In this document: positions 57,867-64,000 of the stretch, piece after piece | Layout of the letters: each line of letters opens with the position of its first letter | How positions within the stretch are numbered: the stretch's first letter is position 1 | Origin: DATMMS01 sp036824145 | GTDB lineage: Bacteria; Chloroflexota; Dormibacteria; DASZGP01 | DNA: 64,000 nt | Assembly: GCA_036824145.1 (NCBI GenBank) | Contig: DAITAT010000001.1 | Location: 1 to 64,000, forward strand | Reading direction: 5' to 3' | Made by a program: the position numbers and the translations under genes | Notes under the pieces: model-generated | Databases searched by the model: none | What the model saw: only the letters and a program-made list of their open reading frames with translations | What the model was told of the DNA's origin: nothing

Positions 57867-59522
57867 GTGGGGGCCTTCGCCCTCTGCCTGTTGGTATGGC
57901 CGCGGGCATGGCTTTTCCTCCTCGGTGAGGTCACCGCCCTGGCGTTGCTGGGCCGGCTCTGGGCTCTGACCGGCGCGGGACCGCTGTCGCAAGCGATATA
58001 CGAGCCGCTTTCGGGGGTGCAGCTGACCTACCGGGTCGAACACCTGGGCCTGCTCTTCGCCATCACCGGGGTGGCCATGGGCCTGCTGCTGACGCTGCCG
58101 TGGCTGGCGCGACCGCTGGCCCGCACCGGCAGGCGGGGGGCCTGGGTGCTGCTGGCCCAGTTCGGGATGCTCAGCGCGGTGCTTGCGGGTGACCTTGAGT
58201 CGATGGCTGCCGGCTGGGCCATTGCGGTTGGCGGCCTCACGCTCCTCTGCCTGCTGCAGCGCCGCGTGGCTCCTCCCATCGCGATGGACGGTCCGGCTTC
58301 CCGGTTTGTCGCCATCCAGGCTTCCACCGCGGTGCTCCTGCTGGCCGGAGCGGTGGCGGCGGAGACCAGTGCCGGCACGGGCGCTTTCGATTCGATCCCG
58401 GTGACCGCCTTCGATGTACGCGCCGTGGTCCTGCTGGCCGCGGCACCGGTGACGGCGCTGCTCACGATCCAGCTCCTCTGCCAAGCCATCCACCGCCCGC
58501 TGCTGGCGGCGCTGGCGGCGTCCAGCGTGCTGATGCCGATGTCGGCCTACCTCCTCACCCGCCTGTATGACCTGTGCGGCGGGCGGCTGCCCGACAGCCG
58601 CGTGAACGCCGCCCTGGTCCTGGTCGGCGGCGTGACGGCACTGGGATTTGCCCTGGCTTCGGTCTGGGCCGTCGACCTGGGTGCGGCGGTGGCGCGACTG
58701 GGGCAGGCCGCGGCGGGCCTGACACTGGTGGCGGCGGGGGCCGGCACCGGGGTCGCCATCGCGGCATTGGAACTGGCCCCGATCAGTCTCGGTCTGGGAT
58801 TGGCGGCGCTGCTGGCCATGGTCCAGGCCGGCGGCGGCCGCCTGCCGTCAACTTCGGGGGGCCGATGGAGTTCGGTGATCGTGACGGCACCCGCCCTGCT
58901 GGCGATCGCATGGGCGGCAGGGTTCCCGGTTGGCCTCGCCGCGATCGAGCGAGTGGCTTCAGCCAGCGCCGGGGTCGACGCCGGAGGGCTGCTCACGCCG
59001 GCCGCCGGCCCCGCGATCCTGGCGCTACCCGTGATGGTGCTGGCGGCATACGCCTGCGGGCGGTTTGGTGGGGGTCAGCGCCCCGCCCCCGAGGCTCGCC
59101 TGCGACTGGCCCTACTGGCGGTCGCGCTGGGCGCCAGCAGCCTCGCGCTAGGCCAGTTGGAGCCGCTGAGCGCGGGCTTGGCAGCGGCCGTGGTCAGGGT
59201 GCCGAGTGCCGATCTCCAGAGCACGCTCGGCTCGCTGGTACCGGGAACCCAGGTCTCGATCGGCCTCACCGCCCTGACCTTGGTGCTGGTCCTGGCGATC
59301 GGCCGGATGCGTGGGACGGCAATCGACCAGGGTTTCCCGGGCGCGGTTGAATCGCTGCCGCCGCGTCTGGCGGTCGCGCCCGGCATCTACGGGATCCGTT
59401 TCGCGTCGGCCGCCAGGCGTCGAGGTCTGACGCTGGCGGCGATCGCCCGCCGGCACGCTTTTCTCAGCGGACTGGTGGTCTCCGCCGCGGCCGCTGTCGC
59501 CGCCAACGCGATGGTTCGATGA
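57867..59522 (+). CDS. NuoL/MrpA-like multi-pass membrane protein (degenerate)
   Basis: At least 551 aa, about 13-14 hydrophobic segments. The segment VTALLTIQLLCQAIHRPLLAALAASSVLMPMSAYLLTRLYDL, then ALVLVGGVTALGFALASVWAVDLGAAVARL, has the pattern of the NuoL/M discontinuous-helix region (H-x-P-x-x-ALxxASS, then xYLLxRL and GxxTAL). The lysine and histidines that carry protons in true antiporter subunits are mostly lost (VDLGAAVARL where DLKRLLAYS is usual). GTG at 57867 is a conservative start; a CTG (57828) overlapping the previous stop as CTGA fits the coupling seen elsewhere, and GTG at 57651 would overlap the zinc-ribbon gene. Coupled to 59519 by a 4-base overlap. Confidence 0.65.
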   Translation: MGAFALCLLVWPRAWLFLLGEVTALALLGRLWALTGAGPLSQAIYEPLSGVQLTYRVEHLGLLFAITGVAMGLLLTLPWLARPLARTGRRGAWVLLAQFGMLSAVLAGDLESMAAGWAIAVGGLTLLCLLQRRVAPPIAMDGPASRFVAIQASTAVLLLAGAVAAETSAGTGAFDSIPVTAFDVRAVVLLAAAPVTALLTIQLLCQAIHRPLLAALAASSVLMPMSAYLLTRLYDLCGGRLPDSRVNAALVLVGGVTALGFALASVWAVDLGAAVARLGQAAAGLTLVAAGAGTGVAIAALELAPISLGLGLAALLAMVQAGGGRLPSTSGGRWSSVIVTAPALLAIAWAAGFPVGLAAIERVASASAGVDAGGLLTPAAGPAILALPVMVLAAYACGRFGGGQRPAPEARLRLALLAVALGASSLALGQLEPLSAGLAAAVVRVPSADLQSTLGSLVPGTQVSIGLTALTLVLVLAIGRMRGTAIDQGFPGAVESLPPRLAVAPGIYGIRFASAARRRGLTLAAIARRHAFLSGLVVSAAAAVAANAMVR

Positions 59523-60082
59523 CGGCCGCGCAGGCGGCCGAGCTGGCGCTGTCCTGGCTGGCGCTCCTGGCGGCCATCGCTGCGGTGCTGTCGCCTCAGG
59601 TCTCGCGTTGGTCATGGGGCGCCGCGGGGCTGCTCTTTTCGGTGTGGCTGGCTTTGATGGCGCCGGTGGGCATCGGCGCCGCCCTTGCCGCCGGCAGCCT
59701 GATAGGCCTGTTCCTGGAGGGCGACGGTGAGCTGGCTGAGCCCGATTTCACACGCCTGACGCGGCGCCTTGGCCTGCTGCTGGCCGGGTTCGCGGCGGCG
59801 GTCGTGGTGATGGTGCGCGTCGCCCAGGTCGACCCCGGCGATACGCCCTACGTGTTTCCCGCCCTGGCCACCGGGATCGTGGCGCTGATCGCCCTCACTG
59901 CCGCCGTCGGGCAGGCGGAGATCCAGCGGGGCGCGCGTCTGCTGCTGGTGCTGGCAGCCGTCGGCTGGACCATCGCCACCGCCGGGACCCAGCCTGCCGC
60001 CGCCATCTTGGCCGGGGCGGTATTGCCGCTGCTGGCCCTCACCGGGAGGCTCGGGCCGCCCGCGGAAAGCCCGATCCCATGA
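59519..60082 (+). CDS. NuoJ/NuoK-like membrane protein, 187 aa
   Basis: Five to six hydrophobic segments with an acidic loop in the middle (EGDGELAEPDFTRLTRRLG, about residues 62-80). The position between two antiporter-like genes and the size suggest a NuoJ/NuoK or MrpC-like part, but sequence likeness is too weak to prove it. ATG overlaps the previous stop as ATGA, and its own stop overlaps the next ATG. Unknown function as it stands. Confidence 0.6.
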   Translation: MTAAQAAELALSWLALLAAIAAVLSPQVSRWSWGAAGLLFSVWLALMAPVGIGAALAAGSLIGLFLEGDGELAEPDFTRLTRRLGLLLAGFAAAVVVMVRVAQVDPGDTPYVFPALATGIVALIALTAAVGQAEIQRGARLLLVLAAVGWTIATAGTQPAAAILAGAVLPLLALTGRLGPPAESPIP

Positions 60083-61326
60083 ACCTGGAGGACCTCAATC
60101 TGGCGGCGCTGCTGGCGGTGCCGGCGGTGGCCGCGATCGCGTGCCGGCTCCGACCCGGCTCGGCAGTGCCCTTCACCGGGGTCGGTCTAGTGGCGGGCGC
60201 CCTTTTCCTGGCGATCCTGCCGGTCGACCATGAAGCTGGCGCCGCCGGGCTGACGCTGGCGGTCAGCGGGTTCGGCAAAGGAGCCCTGTGGCTGTCGATG
60301 TTCGGCGTGGGCCTGGCGGTGCTGGCTGTCAACCCTCGACCGGGGGCAGATGGCGCGATCGCCTGGTGTGCCCAGCTGCTGGCTACCGTGGTGGTCGCGG
60401 CGCGATCGCCACTGCTGCTGCTGGCGGCGCTGCTTCTCCTGGCTGTGCTCCTGCCGCGCCTCGAGCCTGATCTTGATCTCGGCCTGTCGTGGTCCCGCCG
60501 AATCTCCGCGGGCGCGGTGCTGGCCGCGGCCGCGCTGACCGTCACCGCTGCCACGCATCTGCCCGTGTCGGAGCACGCCACCGCGGTGCTGCTGGTGATC
60601 GGCTTCATGGTCCTGCTGGGCGCGATGCCCTTCGGTGTCGGGCTGCGAGAGTGGCTGATGCACGCCCGGGCTCGGCTGGCGATCCTCGCCGCCACCTGCC
60701 TGCTGCCGGCGCTGGTCACCGCGCTGGTCAACTCGCTGGGGGCTCTGAGCCAGCTCCACCTGGCGGCGCCGGCCGGCCTCGTGATCGCCGCCTTTGGTGC
60801 CCTCACGCTGCTGGTCGGGGCGCTCGCCCAGCTCGGCGCCGCAGGCTGGCGCGGCCTCGCCGCCGATGGCGTCATCGCCGACCTCGGCCTGGTATTGGTG
60901 GGCGTCGGGGCGCTCGACATCAACGGCCTCGAGGGGGCTTCGCTGGCGCTTCTGGTGATGGCGCTGGCGCGACCCTTCCTCTATCTCCTGGAGGAGATGG
61001 CGATGTCCGGGGCCTGGGCCTGGATGGGCGCCGGTGCGGCCCTCTTCACCGCCGCTGGCCTGCCGCCGACGGTGGGTTTCGCGGCCCGGCTGCTGGTGCT
61101 GGGATCGGCGTTCCATCTCCATCCACTCCTGGCGGCGGCGGTGGTGGCGGGCGTCGTCATCGAGGTCTTTGCCTCGGCTCGGCTGCTCCTGCGCCTGGGG
61201 ATTCCCCTGGTCGGGCCCGGACCGCGAACCGGCGTGGTCCCGGTGGCGTTGGCGGTCACGATGCTGGCCCTGGTCGCCGGGTTGGCTCCCGGCGGGGTTC
61301 TCACCTACGTCTGGAACCTTGGTTGA
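60079..61326 (+). CDS. NuoM/NuoN-like multi-pass membrane protein (degenerate)
   Basis: 415 aa, about 12-13 hydrophobic segments. NSLGALSQLHLAAPAGLVIAAFGALTLLVGALAQLGAAGWRGLAADGVIADLGLVLVG follows the NuoM/NuoN order (PxxL-G-A-L-x-x-L-x-A-x-x-Q-x-D-l-K-R-x-x-A-Y-S-S-i-x-x-x-G), with GWRGLAADGVIADLG in place of DLKRLLAYSSISHLG. GLPPTVGFAARLLVLGSAF matches the later GLPPTxGFxxKxxLF helix with R for K. The catalytic lysine and glutamate pairs are not kept. Start and stop overlap the neighbours (ATGA, then TTG of maf). Confidence 0.65.
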   Translation: MNLEDLNLAALLAVPAVAAIACRLRPGSAVPFTGVGLVAGALFLAILPVDHEAGAAGLTLAVSGFGKGALWLSMFGVGLAVLAVNPRPGADGAIAWCAQLLATVVVAARSPLLLLAALLLLAVLLPRLEPDLDLGLSWSRRISAGAVLAAAALTVTAATHLPVSEHATAVLLVIGFMVLLGAMPFGVGLREWLMHARARLAILAATCLLPALVTALVNSLGALSQLHLAAPAGLVIAAFGALTLLVGALAQLGAAGWRGLAADGVIADLGLVLVGVGALDINGLEGASLALLVMALARPFLYLLEEMAMSGAWAWMGAGAALFTAAGLPPTVGFAARLLVLGSAFHLHPLLAAAVVAGVVIEVFASARLLLRLGIPLVGPGPRTGVVPVALAVTMLALVAGLAPGGVLTYVWNLG

Positions 61327-61930
61327 CCGAGCGCCCCTGATCCTCGCGTCGGCCTCGCCGCGACGGCGGCAGCTGCTCGAAAATGCCGGACTCGACTTCG
61401 TAGTCGACGTATCGACCTTCGACGAGGACCGCGTTCGCCACCTGCCCCCTCGACTCCAGGCGCTGCTGGCCGCCCGGGGAAAGGCGCTCGATGTGCACCG
61501 CCGCCACCCTGACGCGTGGATCGTCGGAGCCGACACGGTTGTGGCACTGGAGGGCGTCGCCTTGGGCAAGCCCCGCCACCCACACGATGCCGCGCTGATG
61601 CTGCGCTCGCTTTCAGACCGAGATCACTTTGTTCACAGCGCTCTCTGCCTGGTGGCCCCCGATGGAAGGCGGGCCTCGGCGCTGGCCTCGAGCCAGGTTC
61701 GGTTGGCGCGTCTGACTCCCAGCCAGGTTCGCGCCTACGTTGCCGGTGGCGAGCCGCTGGGCAAGGCTGGGGCGTACGCGATCCAGGGCCAGGCCGGCGA
61801 ATTCGCCCGGGTCGTCAGGGGTCGCCGGGACACCGTCATCGGCCTCTCGATGAGCCTGCTGGCCCGGCTTCTGCGCCAACTCGGTCATCCGGCCGCGAGA
61901 GGCCTCTCTGATAACCTCGATCCCTCGTGA
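61319..61930 (+). CDS. maf: Maf-like nucleotide pyrophosphatase
   Basis: 203 aa. House-cleaning nucleotide pyrophosphatase that removes non-canonical dNTP/UTP. Marks: LILASASPRRRQLLENAGL (about residues 7-25), VGADTVVALEGVALGKPRHPHDA and GKAGAYAIQGQAGEFARVVRG. TTG start at 61319 overlaps the stop of the previous gene. It stands before mreBCD, as in Bacillus. Its TGA stop lies within the short ORF at 61927. Confidence 0.92.
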   Translation: MVDRAPLILASASPRRRQLLENAGLDFVVDVSTFDEDRVRHLPPRLQALLAARGKALDVHRRHPDAWIVGADTVVALEGVALGKPRHPHDAALMLRSLSDRDHFVHSALCLVAPDGRRASALASSQVRLARLTPSQVRAYVAGGEPLGKAGAYAIQGQAGEFARVVRGRRDTVIGLSMSLLARLLRQLGHPAARGLSDNLDPS

Positions 61931-61992
61931 GCGTGATTGACTGCAACCCGCAAATCCGGGTACCCGCCCACGCTTCGTGGGCGTGGGTGTGA
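61927..61992 (+). CDS. Possible 21-residue leader ORF upstream of mreB
   Basis: GTG at 61927 overlaps the maf stop (GTGA) and the frame ends in TGA at 61990-61992. The peptide begins MSVIDC, the same as MreB (MSVIDS), because 15 bases (61928-61942) recur with one change at 62026-62040. It is followed by hairpins before mreB. It may be a coupled leader peptide or the remnant of a duplicated mreB start. Confidence 0.4.
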   Translation: MSVIDCNPQIRVPAHASWAWV

Positions 61993-62003
61993 TGGGTTGC
62001 GGG
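61943..62003 (+). promoter_or_regulatory. Nested stem-loop in the mreB leader
   Basis: Inner stem GCCCACG (61966-61972) and CGTGGGC (61976-61982) with a 3-base loop. Outer stem either GCAACCC (61943-61949) with GGGTTGC (61994-62000) or, instead, CCCGCAA (61947-61953) with TTGCGGG (61997-62003). The two outer pairs exclude one another. It could act as a terminator/attenuator or mRNA stabiliser between maf and mreB. Confidence 0.5.
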
Positions 62004-62024
62004 CTACCCCGAACCCCTTCTTAG

Positions 62025-63080
62025 ATGAGTGTGATTGACTCAGTTCTGGGGTTGTGGTCTTCAGACATGGGGATCGACCTCGGTACCGCCAACACTCTGG
62101 TGCACGTCCGCGGCCAGGGGATCGTCCTCAACGAGCCCTCGGTCGTGGCCATGTCCAAGCCCGGCAACGTGGTGCTGTCGGTTGGCGTCGAGGCGCGCAA
62201 GATGCTCGGTCGGACCCCTGCTGACATCGTCGCCATGCGCCCCCTCAAGGACGGCGTCATCGCCGACTTCGACGTCACCGAGCAAATGATCAAGTACTTC
62301 ATCGCCAAGGTGCACAACCGGAGCTGGCACATAAGCCGCCCGCGAACCGTGCTGGGCGTCCCCAGCGGTGTTACCGAGGTCGAGAAGCGCGCCGTCACCG
62401 ACGCCGCCATCCACGCCGGCTGCCGCGAGGCCTACCTGGTGGAAGAGCCGATGGCGGCCGCGATCGGGGCCGGCCTGCCGATCCAGGAGGCCACCGGCTC
62501 GATGATCGTCGACATCGGTGGTGGCACCAGTGAGGTCGCCGTCGTCTCGCTGGGCGGAATCGTAGCCAGCAAGTCGATCCGCATCGGCGGCGACGAGATG
62601 GACCAAGGCATCGTCCAGTTCGTCCGGCGCAACTTCAACTTGCTGATCGGGGATCGCACCGCCGAGGACATCAAGATCGCGATGGGCTCCGCCTACCCGC
62701 TGCCCGAGGACAAGAAGTTCCACGTCCGCGGCCGCGACCTCATGACCGGCCTGCCCAAGACGGTTGAGATGACCACGATCCAGGTTCGCGAGGCGCTTGC
62801 GGACGTGGTCGCGGCGATCGTCACGACTGTCAAGGAGACCCTCGAGGAGACGCCACCGGAGCTGATCACCGACATCATGGACCGGGGCGTGATCCTGGCC
62901 GGGGGCGGGGCCCTGCTCCGCGGGCTGGATGAGCTCCTCGCCCACGAGACGATGATGCCGGTCTATGTTGCCGAGGACCCGCTGACGACGGTGGTTCGCG
63001 GCACCGGCCTGGTCCTGGAAGAGCTGGACACCCTGAAGCGGGTGGTGATCACCTCCCAGAAGGCCAAAGCCCTGCGTTAG
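62025..63080 (+). CDS. mreB: Rod-shape-determining protein MreB
   Basis: 351 aa actin-like ATPase that directs lateral wall synthesis. Phosphate 1 motif GIDLGTANTLVHV (about residues 15-27), phosphate 2 VDIGGGTSEVAVV (about 163-175), adenosine motif GVILAGGGALLRGLDE (about 288-303). ATG at 62025 has no typical Shine-Dalgarno; the leader contains hairpins and a small ORF. Followed by a stem-loop and mreC. Confidence 0.97.
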   Translation: MSVIDSVLGLWSSDMGIDLGTANTLVHVRGQGIVLNEPSVVAMSKPGNVVLSVGVEARKMLGRTPADIVAMRPLKDGVIADFDVTEQMIKYFIAKVHNRSWHISRPRTVLGVPSGVTEVEKRAVTDAAIHAGCREAYLVEEPMAAAIGAGLPIQEATGSMIVDIGGGTSEVAVVSLGGIVASKSIRIGGDEMDQGIVQFVRRNFNLLIGDRTAEDIKIAMGSAYPLPEDKKFHVRGRDLMTGLPKTVEMTTIQVREALADVVAAIVTTVKETLEETPPELITDIMDRGVILAGGGALLRGLDELLAHETMMPVYVAEDPLTTVVRGTGLVLEELDTLKRVVITSQKAKALR

Positions 63081-63085
63081 CATCT

Positions 63086-63103
63086 CGGCCCTCGGCTGGG
63101 CCG
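63086..63103 (+). terminator. Stem-loop after mreB
   Basis: CGGCCC (63086-63091) pairs with GGGCCG (63098-63103) around a 6-base loop, five bases after the stop. No T tract. It separates mreB from an independent mreC promoter. Confidence 0.4.
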
Positions 63104-63125
63104 GTTGGCCTTAATCCTCCGCTGT

Positions 63126-63131
63126 TAGCCT
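63126..63131 (+). promoter_or_regulatory. -10 element of mreC
   Basis: TAGCCT, ending 7 bases before GTG at 63139. Confidence 0.4.
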
Positions 63132-63138
63132 TGCTTCG

Positions 63139-63969
63139 GTGATGCGACGGGGCTCACAGATTCGAGCCAGTTCCTATTTCGTGATCGCGGTGGCGCTGGC
63201 CATCGTGCTCATCGGCGTGGGGCAGAGCCTTCGCTTTGACGCGGCACGCTCGGTGACCGCGACTGTGTTCGCCCCCTTGCAAGGGCTCGTCACGGGCGTC
63301 ACCAACAGGGTGGGAGGAGCGTTTTCGACAGTGACGTCGATCGGCAGCCTCGCCGACCAGAACCGGCAACTCAAGCAGCAGGTGGCCGATCTCCAGCGCC
63401 AGCTCGGCGATCGGCAGCTGTCGGGCGTCACCGACCAGCAGCTGAGGGCGATGCTGGGCCTTCGCGACAACCTCCACATCCACACCGTCGCGGCCGAGGT
63501 CATCGGGTTGGACCCCGAAGCGCTGACCCAGACGATCACCATCCATGCCGGCTCGAACCAGGGCATCCGTAAGGGAATGTCGGTCCTGGCGCAACATGGC
63601 CTGGTCGGCAGAGTCGTCTCGGTGCAGTCCAGCACCGCGGCGGTACGCCTCATCAGCGACGCCCAGCTCCCCGTCAACGTCGAGCTCGCCACCACCCACC
63701 TCGGGGGCACCGTCAAGGTCACCAACGGCCAGCTGGTGGAGGAGATCTTGGGCGCCCCCACCGACCTCAAACTCAGCCGTGGCGATCTCCTGGTCACCTC
63801 GGGCCTGGGTGGCAACTACCCCAAGGGCCTGCCGGTGGCCGAGGTGGTCAAGTTCCAGTACAAGCCGGCCGAGATCACCCAGAGCGCGGAGGTGGCGCCC
63901 CTGGACGACCTCGCCCACCTCGAATACGTGATCGTCGACACCGACTTCGCGCCGGAGGGCGGTCTTTGA
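63139..63969 (+). CDS. mreC: Rod-shape-determining protein MreC
   Basis: 276 aa. One N-terminal membrane helix (about residues 13-30), a coiled coil (about 65-95, LADQNRQLKQQVADLQRQLG), then a beta-barrel domain with the MreC phrase AEVIGLDPEALTQTITIHAGSNQGIRKGMSVLAQHGLVGRV. It links MreB with the wall synthesis enzymes. The C-terminal sequence VIVDTDFAPEGGL is complete. TGA overlaps the mreD start. Confidence 0.95.
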   Translation: MMRRGSQIRASSYFVIAVALAIVLIGVGQSLRFDAARSVTATVFAPLQGLVTGVTNRVGGAFSTVTSIGSLADQNRQLKQQVADLQRQLGDRQLSGVTDQQLRAMLGLRDNLHIHTVAAEVIGLDPEALTQTITIHAGSNQGIRKGMSVLAQHGLVGRVVSVQSSTAAVRLISDAQLPVNVELATTHLGGTVKVTNGQLVEEILGAPTDLKLSRGDLLVTSGLGGNYPKGLPVAEVVKFQYKPAEITQSAEVAPLDDLAHLEYVIVDTDFAPEGGL

Positions 63970-64000
63970 GTTCCTGGCTGGCGTTCCCCATTGTGGCCGT
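63966..64000 (+). CDS. mreD: N-terminal start of MreD (cut by window end)
   Basis: TTG at 63966 overlaps the mreC stop (TTGA). The visible residues (MSSWLAFPIVA) begin a hydrophobic helix as expected of MreD. Assigned by position after mreBC. Confidence 0.6.
   Translation, partial: MSSWLAFPIVA

Noticed and set aside
60187..61569. 460-aa minus-strand open frame opposite the NuoM/N-like and maf genes
   Set aside because: Gln/Arg/His-rich shadow of hydrophobic coding sequence on the other strand.

Overview
The window is 64 kb of GC-rich, densely packed bacterial chromosome with no intergenic gap longer than about 180 bases. I see no insertion sequences, phage genes or CRISPR arrays. Gene content looks like core chromosome of an aerobic, rod-forming, heterotrophic member of the Terrabacteria. 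A split cytochrome b, an A2-type caa3-like oxidase, MacAB-type exporters with glycine-rich tails, an actinobacterial-style Ski2/HelY helicase and maf-mreBCD order suggest the Chloroflexota/Dormibacterota/Actinomycetota neighbourhood. This placement is an inference from gene style, not a measurement.

Layout. 1-1.8 kb: two small unknown genes read divergently. 1.9-12.0 kb: a respiratory island with a cytochrome bc complex (Rieske, split cytochrome b, triheme cytochrome c), several small membrane proteins and a lipoprotein, then cytochrome oxidase subunits II and I, heme A synthesis (ctaA, ctaB), a subunit IV-like protein, CtaG and a cupredoxin lipoprotein. No subunit III gene is in the window. 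12.0-18.8 kb: birA, tRNA-Arg(CCG), a heme-copper-oxidase-like membrane protein, DoxX-like and VOC-dioxygenase genes and a second CtaG-like protein. 17.9-24.4 kb (minus strand): a two-component system, a MacAB-type exporter and a DUF5666-type lipoprotein, four of which carry glycine-rich tracts in segments predicted to lie outside the membrane. 24.5-31.4 kb: a glycosyltransferase / methyltransferase / alpha-alpha toroid / methyltransferase cluster, a membrane protein, an Fe-S uracil-DNA glycosylase and a deoxyribosyltransferase-like protein. 31.4-44.2 kb: HelY-like helicase, acyl-CoA synthetase, hydroxyacid dehydrogenase, an orphan ParA with a small partner, CvpA-like protein, acyl-CoA dehydrogenase, a Cys-nucleophile hydrolase, a DDAH-like enzyme and an FAD oxidoreductase. 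44.2-51.1 kb: RNA phosphodiesterase, tRNA-Arg(ACG), M20 peptidase, msrA, Fpg glycosylase, cupin, flavin-split-barrel, DinB, sirtuin and RDD genes. 51.1-57.4 kb: tig, clpP, clpX, valS. 57.4-61.3 kb: a zinc-ribbon membrane protein and three overlapping genes for very hydrophobic proteins that resemble degenerate complex I / Mrp antiporter subunits. 61.3-64.0 kb: maf, mreB, mreC and the start of mreD.

Two features run through the window. First, many genes that begin a transcript have a -10 hexamer (TANNNT or close) ending exactly 6-7 bases before the start codon and no Shine-Dalgarno, which predicts leaderless mRNAs; genes inside operons instead overlap by 4 bases or have an AGGAG-type site. Second, the most unusual unexplained systems are the complex-I-like membrane trio (57.9-61.3 kb), the orphan ParA/partner pair (37.4-38.5 kb), the GT4-toroid-methyltransferase cluster (24.9-28.5 kb) and a structured mreB leader holding a short ORF that repeats the mreB start.
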